A stretch of 10,476 bases of DNA from Bacillota bacterium. GTDB taxonomy: Bacteria; Bacillota; Bacilli; Lactobacillales; Enterococcaceae. The notes beneath the pieces were generated by a model. That model was not told where the DNA came from and searched no databases. It saw only the letters and a program-made list of their open reading frames with translations. Location: contig JAEWFE010000174.1 in NCBI GenBank assembly GCA_023389005.1, positions 1 to 10,476 on the forward strand, in the 5' to 3' direction. Shown here one piece after another: positions 6,980 to 10,476 of the stretch (positions are counted from its first letter, which is position 1; every line of letters starts with the position of its first letter). Position numbers and translations under genes: made by a program.

Positions 6980-7411
6980 ATGAATGGTATTGAAATTGCT
7001 GCGTTAATCGCTGCGATTGCTTTTGCTGGATTAATGTTTTTCTTAATTCGGTTGGTACAAAAAGCCAATCGTGTAATATCTAATGTCGAAAAGACGGTGG
7101 AAGAGGCGAATCACACCATTCAAATCGTTACGAAAGATGCTGATATTTTGTCTAGAGAAGTAGAGGGACTACTAGTTAAAAGCAATGAATTATTAGCAGA
7201 TGTTAATCAAAAAGTAGCGACGATCGACCCACTATTTACGGCAGTTGCTGATTTAAGCGAGAGTGTAAGTGATTTAAATCTTGCTAGTCGTAATCTAGTA
7301 TCACATGTTGGAACAATCGGAAAAGCGACTGCACAAACTGCGATTGTTGGACGTGTTGGGCAGTTAGCAGCAAAATATATGAAAAAAAATAAAACACAAA
7401 CGGAGGAATAG
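6980..7411 (+). CDS. DUF948-family single-span membrane protein, function unknown
   Basis: The protein has 143 residues from ATG 6980. TAGGGGAG (6964-6971) is the ribosome binding site, so the in-frame GTG at 6971, which overlaps it, is not the start. Residues 4-26 (IEIAALIAAIAFAGLMFFLIRLV) are one membrane segment with the short N-terminus probably outside. Residues 28-115 are a long amphipathic helix or coiled coil with spaced Val/Ile/Leu positions, and the C-terminus is basic (KYMKKNKT). This matches the DUF948 family, known in many Firmicutes but without a defined biochemical role. It lies 13 bases after galU and two bases before the YtxH gene. That pairing is recurrent in Lactobacillales, so the two products may act together at the membrane. 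The function is unknown. Confidence 0.85.
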   Translation: MNGIEIAALIAAIAFAGLMFFLIRLVQKANRVISNVEKTVEEANHTIQIVTKDADILSREVEGLLVKSNELLADVNQKVATIDPLFTAVADLSESVSDLNLASRNLVSHVGTIGKATAQTAIVGRVGQLAAKYMKKNKTQTEE

Positions 7412-7413
7412 AC

Positions 7414-8016
7414 ATGGGTAAAAATAGCGGCTTTTTATTAGGTGCATTAATTGGTGGTAGTGCTGCAGCGATTACAGCTTTATTATTAGCACCTGAATCT
7501 GGAAAAGAATTACGTGCTCGTTTGGCTAAACAATTGGATGATGTTTTAGATTCAACAGCAGATTATAATGATCAAGTTGTTGATAAAGCAGATGATTTAA
7601 AAAAATTAGCTCAAGCCAAAGCCATTCAATTAACGAAACAATCAGAAGAAATTGCTAATTTGTTAAAAGAAAAAACTGGTGTAACTACGAATGAACTATA
7701 TGCTGATTTAAAAGATCAAGTAGTAGATTTAACCAATAAAGTGAAACAATCTGTTCAAGATTTGGACTTATCTAACAAGTTAACAGATGTTACTGTTTCT
7801 GAGAATGTTGAGCCAAAAGGTGAAGATATTATTTTAGACTTTGAGGCTTTAGCTAGTGAAGATGAAATGGACGATGAAAAAGATATCGTCGTTGGCAAGA
7901 TTGAGAATCTTATCGAACAAGTTGCTAGTGAAGAACCAGTTAATGAGTCACAAGAGAATGATGAAACACAAACTGATGTCCTAGATTCTGAAGATAGCGA
8001 ATTAGAAGAAAAATAA
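7414..8016 (+). CDS. YtxH-domain membrane-anchored protein with acidic tail, function unknown
   Basis: The protein has 200 residues. ATG 7414 has GGAGGA (7402-7407), which overlaps the end of the DUF948 gene. Residues 5-26 (SGFLLGALIGGSAAAITALLLA) are a Gly/Ala-rich membrane segment, followed at 24-34 by the YtxH signature LLLAPESGKEL. Residues 35-125 are predicted long helices with alternating charges. Residues 130-200 are strongly acidic and low in complexity (ending EDSELEEK), probably disordered. YtxH proteins are often annotated as general stress proteins on the basis of a B. subtilis homologue; no activity is known. The acidic extension makes this protein longer than the minimal YtxH domain of about 100 residues. 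It is the last gene of the run and is followed directly by a terminator. The family is confident, the role is open. Confidence 0.85.
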   Translation: MGKNSGFLLGALIGGSAAAITALLLAPESGKELRARLAKQLDDVLDSTADYNDQVVDKADDLKKLAQAKAIQLTKQSEEIANLLKEKTGVTTNELYADLKDQVVDLTNKVKQSVQDLDLSNKLTDVTVSENVEPKGEDIILDFEALASEDEMDDEKDIVVGKIENLIEQVASEEPVNESQENDETQTDVLDSEDSELEEK

Positions 8017-8051
8017 AAAATCAGGTTTTCCATTTTGGAAAACCTGATTTT
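8017..8051. terminator. Bidirectional terminator between ytxH-like gene and pepQ
   Basis: AAAATCAGGTTTTCC (8017-8031) pairs perfectly with GGAAAACCTGATTTT (8037-8051) around ATTTT, a 15-bp stem. It starts at the base after the plus-strand stop and ends two bases before the pepQ stop on the minus strand. A/T runs on both sides give a U-tract in either direction, so one hairpin should end both convergent transcripts. Confidence 0.93.
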
Positions 8052-8053
8052 GT

Positions 8054-9151
8054 TTATAATACAATTAATTCTTTTGGCGTTTGCGTGAAGCTTTGGCAAC
8101 CGTCTTTTGTGACATAAACACAGTCTTCAATTCGGACACCCACTTCATTAGGAATATATATCCCAGGTTCGATAGAGAAGCACATACCTTCTTTAAGCAC
8201 CATAGCATTACCTTCGACAATTGATGGAAATTCATGAACAGTCGTACCAATACCATGACCGAGACGATGGGTAAAGTATTCGCCATAGCCAGCATCTGTA
8301 ATAACATTACGTGCAATCGCATCTAACTCTTGGGCTGTAATTCCAGGTTTTACAGCATTTTGAGCAGCTAATTGTGCTTGTAAGACAACTTCATAAACTT
8401 CGCGTTGTTTAGCAGTAGGTTCTTTAAAGGAAACCGTTCTTGTAGCATCACTGCAGTAACCTTTCCAGACTACACCTAAGTCAAAGAGGGCGAAATCATG
8501 ATTGCGCAACTGTAGACTGCCTGGATTTCCGTGTGGATTGGCTGCATTATCACCAAATAAAATTAAGGTATCAAAGGACATTTTACTTACACCTTGTTTT
8601 TTCAATTGATATTCAATTTCGGCAACAATTTCTTGTTCAGTTACTTTTTCTTTTAAGGCCTTAAATCCAATTTCAAATGCGACATCAGCCCAATGTCCAG
8701 CTTCAAGGAGTGTTTGAATTTCTTCTGGCGTTTTAACAAGCTGAATTTGCTGTAAGATAGGAGTAATATCTGCAGAAAAGTCAACAGTGGCTAACCCGCC
8801 TTTTAATATTTCGAAACGTTCGACGCTTAATTGATTTTTTTCTAAAGCCATTTTTTTGAATTGACCAAAGCGCGATTTTAATTCATTCAAAATAATCTGC
8901 CAAGGATTTTGGGTGTCTAAGTAACCAATGACATCTTCACTGAAAGCTTTTTTGGCTTCAGGAACTTCCATTGCAGGAGTGAATAAAAAAGGTGCTTTGT
9001 CAGCATGAATAAAGAGTGCTAATACACGTTCATGAGGGTCACTTTCAAAGCCAGTTAAGTAGGCAATTGAACTTGGGTTGCTAACATAGGCAACTTCTAC
9101 TTGATTGTTTTGCATCCATTCTCGGAGTTCATTTATTTTTTTGATATTCAT
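8054..9151 (-). CDS. pepQ: Xaa-Pro dipeptidase (M24 family)
   Basis: The protein has 365 residues. The ATG at 9151 (reading leftward) is preceded by AGAAGG at seven bases' spacing. A TTG one codon upstream is less likely. It is a cytoplasmic metallopeptidase that splits X-Pro dipeptides, the last step in using proline-rich peptides. Residues 1-130 form the N-terminal creatinase-like domain and the rest the 'pita-bread' catalytic fold. The five metal ligands are present: D224 (FDLG), D235 (CSDATRT), H299 (HRLGHGIG), E328 (SIEPGIY) and E342 (VRIEDCV). H306 of TVHEFP is also conserved. The divergent pepQ-ccpA arrangement is typical of lactic acid bacteria, where this peptidase gene shares its control region with ccpA. 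The motifs are complete. A role as a general aminopeptidase P is less likely given the length and neighbours. Confidence 0.95.
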   Translation of the reverse strand: MNIKKINELREWMQNNQVEVAYVSNPSSIAYLTGFESDPHERVLALFIHADKAPFLFTPAMEVPEAKKAFSEDVIGYLDTQNPWQIILNELKSRFGQFKKMALEKNQLSVERFEILKGGLATVDFSADITPILQQIQLVKTPEEIQTLLEAGHWADVAFEIGFKALKEKVTEQEIVAEIEYQLKKQGVSKMSFDTLILFGDNAANPHGNPGSLQLRNHDFALFDLGVVWKGYCSDATRTVSFKEPTAKQREVYEVVLQAQLAAQNAVKPGITAQELDAIARNVITDAGYGEYFTHRLGHGIGTTVHEFPSIVEGNAMVLKEGMCFSIEPGIYIPNEVGVRIEDCVYVTKDGCQSFTQTPKELIVL

Positions 9152-9183
9152 CAAAAAACCTTCTTTCCATCAAACTTACCTCT

Positions 9184-9212
9184 ATTGTATCTAATTTTTG
9201 ATAAAGTGAAAA
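9184..9212 (-). promoter_or_regulatory. pepQ promoter
   Basis: Read on the minus strand, the -10 is TACAAT (complement of 9184-9189, five of six matches) and the -35 is TTTTCA (complement of 9207-9212, four of six), 17 bases apart. Transcription would start near 9177, leaving a leader of about 25 bases that carries the AGAAGG ribosome binding site. The boxes lie about 30 bases from the cre-like site, so CcpA bound there could affect pepQ as well. Confidence 0.55.
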
Positions 9213-9241
9213 GAAATTTCGGAAAAATAATGAAAATGATA

Positions 9242-9255
9242 TAAAAACGGTTGCA
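9242..9255. promoter_or_regulatory. cre-like operator (CcpA binding site) in the pepQ-ccpA region
   Basis: TAAAAACGGTTGCA matches the cre consensus TGWAANCGNTNWCA at all fixed positions except two (A for G at position 2, G for W at position 12), and it keeps the central CG. Its right end overlaps the predicted ccpA -35 (9251-9256). A cre in this same intergenic region is known in other lactic acid bacteria, which supports the call. Binding has not been shown here; it is inferred. Confidence 0.6.
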
Positions 9256-9279
9256 AATCAGTGAAAATTCTGCTATTCT
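9251..9279 (+). promoter_or_regulatory. ccpA promoter
   Basis: The -35 TTGCAA (9251-9256) and the -10 TATTCT (9274-9279) are 17 bases apart, and the -10 is preceded by TGC, an extended -10. The start would fall near 9286, giving a leader of about 47 bases with AAAGGGG (9316-9321) before the ATG at 9333. The -35 is overlapped by the cre-like site, which points to autorepression. Confidence 0.65.
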
Positions 9280-9332
9280 AACTAAGAAATGTAAATGATA
9301 TTTTCTGAAAATTATAAAGGGGTTTATAGAGA

Positions 9333-10334
9333 ATGGATAAACAAACAATTACAATTTATGATGTTGCACGTGAAGCAGATGTTTCGATGGCAACAGTTTC
9401 TCGTGTTGTCAATGGTAACCCAAATGTGAAACCTGCAACACGTAAAAAAGTACTTGAGGTCATCGAACGCCTGGATTATCGTCCAAACGCTGTGGCTCGT
9501 GGTTTAGCAAGTAAAAAGACGACTACAGTTGGTGTAATCATCCCTGATGTAAGCAATATGTTTTTTGCCTCATTAGCTCGTGGGATTGATGATATTGCCA
9601 CAATGTATAAATATAATATTATTTTAGCTAACTCTGATGGTGATAACCTTAAAGAAGTACACGTACTAAACAACTTGTTAGCAAAACAAGTGGACGGTAT
9701 TATCTTTATGGGGCATCATATCACAGATGAAATTCGTGGTGAGTTTTCACGTTCAAAAACACCAGTAGTATTGGCTGGTTCAATTGATCCAGATAATCAA
9801 GTAGGTAGCGTCAATATTGATTATCAAGCAGCGACAAAAGAAGCTGTTCAAATTCTAGTAAAAAACGGACATAAAGATATTGCCTTTGTTAGCGGTGCTT
9901 TAATTGATCCAATTAATGGACATGCACGTTTAGGTGGTTATAAACAAGCCTTAGAAGAAGCTGGTATTGCTTATAATGAAGGATTAATTTTTGAAGCACC
10001 TTATTCATTTAGAGATGGTTTACGTTTAGTTGAGCGCCTACGCAACTCAGGTGCAACCGCCGCATTTATTTCAGATGATGAATTAGCTGTTGGTATCCTT
10101 GATGGTTTATTAGATGCTGGAGTAAAAGTTCCTGAAGAATTCGAAATTATTACAAGCAATAACTCATTGCTTACAGATGTTGTTCGTCCTAAACTAACAA
10201 CGATTACTCAGCCATTGTATGATATGGGTGCTGTTGCAATGCGCTTACTAACTAAATTAATGAACAAAGAAGAAGTTGAACAAAAAACAATTATTTTACC
10301 ATTTGGTATTTCCGAAAAAGGTTCAACAAAATAA
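9333..10334 (+). CDS. ccpA: Catabolite control protein A (LacI/GalR family)
   Basis: The protein has 333 residues from ATG 9333, with AAAGGGG (9316-9321) upstream. Residues 5-26 (TIYDVAREADVSMATVSRVVNG) are the LacI-type helix-turn-helix. Residues 49-62 (YRPNAVARGLASKK) are the hinge helix that inserts in the minor groove of cre. Residues 64-333 are the periplasmic-binding-protein-like core (TVGVIIPDVSN, then SDDELAVGILDGLLDAG, ending TTITQPLYDMGAVAMRLL). CcpA binds HPr-Ser46-P, made by the HprK encoded upstream in this window, and then represses or activates genes with cre sites, directing carbon source choice. The very high similarity of the first 70 residues to known CcpA proteins distinguishes it from sugar-specific LacI repressors. 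It is divergent from pepQ and probably monocistronic, with a hairpin after the stop. Confidence 0.97.
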   Translation: MDKQTITIYDVAREADVSMATVSRVVNGNPNVKPATRKKVLEVIERLDYRPNAVARGLASKKTTTVGVIIPDVSNMFFASLARGIDDIATMYKYNIILANSDGDNLKEVHVLNNLLAKQVDGIIFMGHHITDEIRGEFSRSKTPVVLAGSIDPDNQVGSVNIDYQAATKEAVQILVKNGHKDIAFVSGALIDPINGHARLGGYKQALEEAGIAYNEGLIFEAPYSFRDGLRLVERLRNSGATAAFISDDELAVGILDGLLDAGVKVPEEFEIITSNNSLLTDVVRPKLTTITQPLYDMGAVAMRLLTKLMNKEEVEQKTIILPFGISEKGSTK

Positions 10335-10476
10335 AATAATGGATAGACGAAAAGGGGCTGACCCATTAGTCTCTAATAAAAAATGAGTATATAAATAATC
10401 CGAACGTTCATTGTTGACTTCATGAGTAATCAAGTTGAACATTCGGATTTTCTTTGTCTTTTATTAATTATTTATT
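10335..10476. other. Structured intergenic stretch after ccpA, possible dispersed repeat
   Basis: No gene is visible in these 142 bases. The stretch contains AAAAGGGGCTGACCC (10360-10374 region start), then an AT-rich segment, then the long hairpin listed separately. TAATAAAA (10374-10381) is complementary to TTTTATTA (10459-10466), so an outer stem could enclose the hairpin. The general layout (GGCTG-type start, AGTCTCTAATAAAAAATGAG, then a long TTC/GAA-rich stem) recalls multi-copy intergenic elements of enterococcal genomes. That resemblance is from memory and is unproven here. Confidence 0.35.
10397..10455 (+). terminator. Long imperfect hairpin, probable ccpA terminator
   Basis: AATCCGAA (10397-10404) pairs with TTCGGATT (10442-10449). 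After one C/A mismatch, GTTCA (10406-10410) pairs with TGAAC (10436-10440). The 25-base loop can pair partly with itself. TTTCTTTGTC follows the stem. The hairpin begins 63 bases after the ccpA stop. It is a weaker and longer structure than the other terminators in the window. Confidence 0.6.

Noticed and set aside
7755..8099. Minus-strand open frame of 114 codons across the acidic tail and terminator
   Set aside because: It is Ser-rich because it is antisense to Glu/Asp codons, it runs through a bidirectional terminator and overlaps the end of pepQ.
9151..9348. Minus-strand open frame of 65 codons upstream of pepQ
   Set aside because: It covers the pepQ and ccpA promoters and the cre-like site, has hydrophobic AT-driven composition and no ribosome binding site.

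Overview
The window is low-GC Firmicutes DNA that reads as the chromosome of an Enterococcus or a close relative in the Enterococcaceae. The evidence is the gene order (pst operon end and phoU, then a liaX-liaY-liaZ cassette, then hprK-lgt-gpsA-galU, then a pepQ/ccpA divergent pair) together with the protein sequences. The species cannot be fixed from the sequence alone. There is no mobile element, CRISPR array, tRNA or rRNA; this is conserved core chromosome.

Layout. Bases 2-860 hold the 3' end of pstB and all of phoU, closed by a strong terminator at 875-903. Bases 1010-3072 hold the three-gene liaXYZ cell-envelope stress cassette (long DUF4097/beta-solenoid protein, PspC-domain protein, YvlD/holin-like membrane protein), closed by a 15-bp-stem terminator at 3076-3117. 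A new promoter with an extended -10 at 3178-3206 starts a tight six-gene run, hprK-lgt-gpsA-galU-DUF948-ytxH (3245-8016). Its genes are separated by 2 to 14 bases, and it ends at a bidirectional hairpin (8017-8051) that also serves the convergent pepQ. pepQ (minus) and ccpA (plus) diverge from a 181-base region (9152-9332) that carries both promoters and a cre-like operator overlapping the ccpA -35. The window ends in a structured intergenic stretch after ccpA (10335-10476) that acts as a terminator and may be a dispersed repeat.

How the genes work together. HprK phosphorylates HPr on Ser46 and CcpA uses HPr-Ser46-P as corepressor, so the sensor and effector of carbon catabolite repression lie about 5 kb apart. 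Lgt, GpsA and GalU all feed the envelope: lipoprotein lipidation, glycerol-3-phosphate for phospholipids and teichoic acids, and UDP-glucose for glycolipids and polysaccharides. LiaXYZ is the LiaFSR-controlled response to membrane-acting antibiotics and peptides in enterococci. The DUF948 and YtxH proteins are small, membrane-anchored and uncharacterised. The most notable points are the regular 19-residue NGD repeat of LiaX, the cre/promoter overlap at ccpA, the DUF948-YtxH pair, and the folded element after ccpA. I did not find a convincing previously undescribed system.
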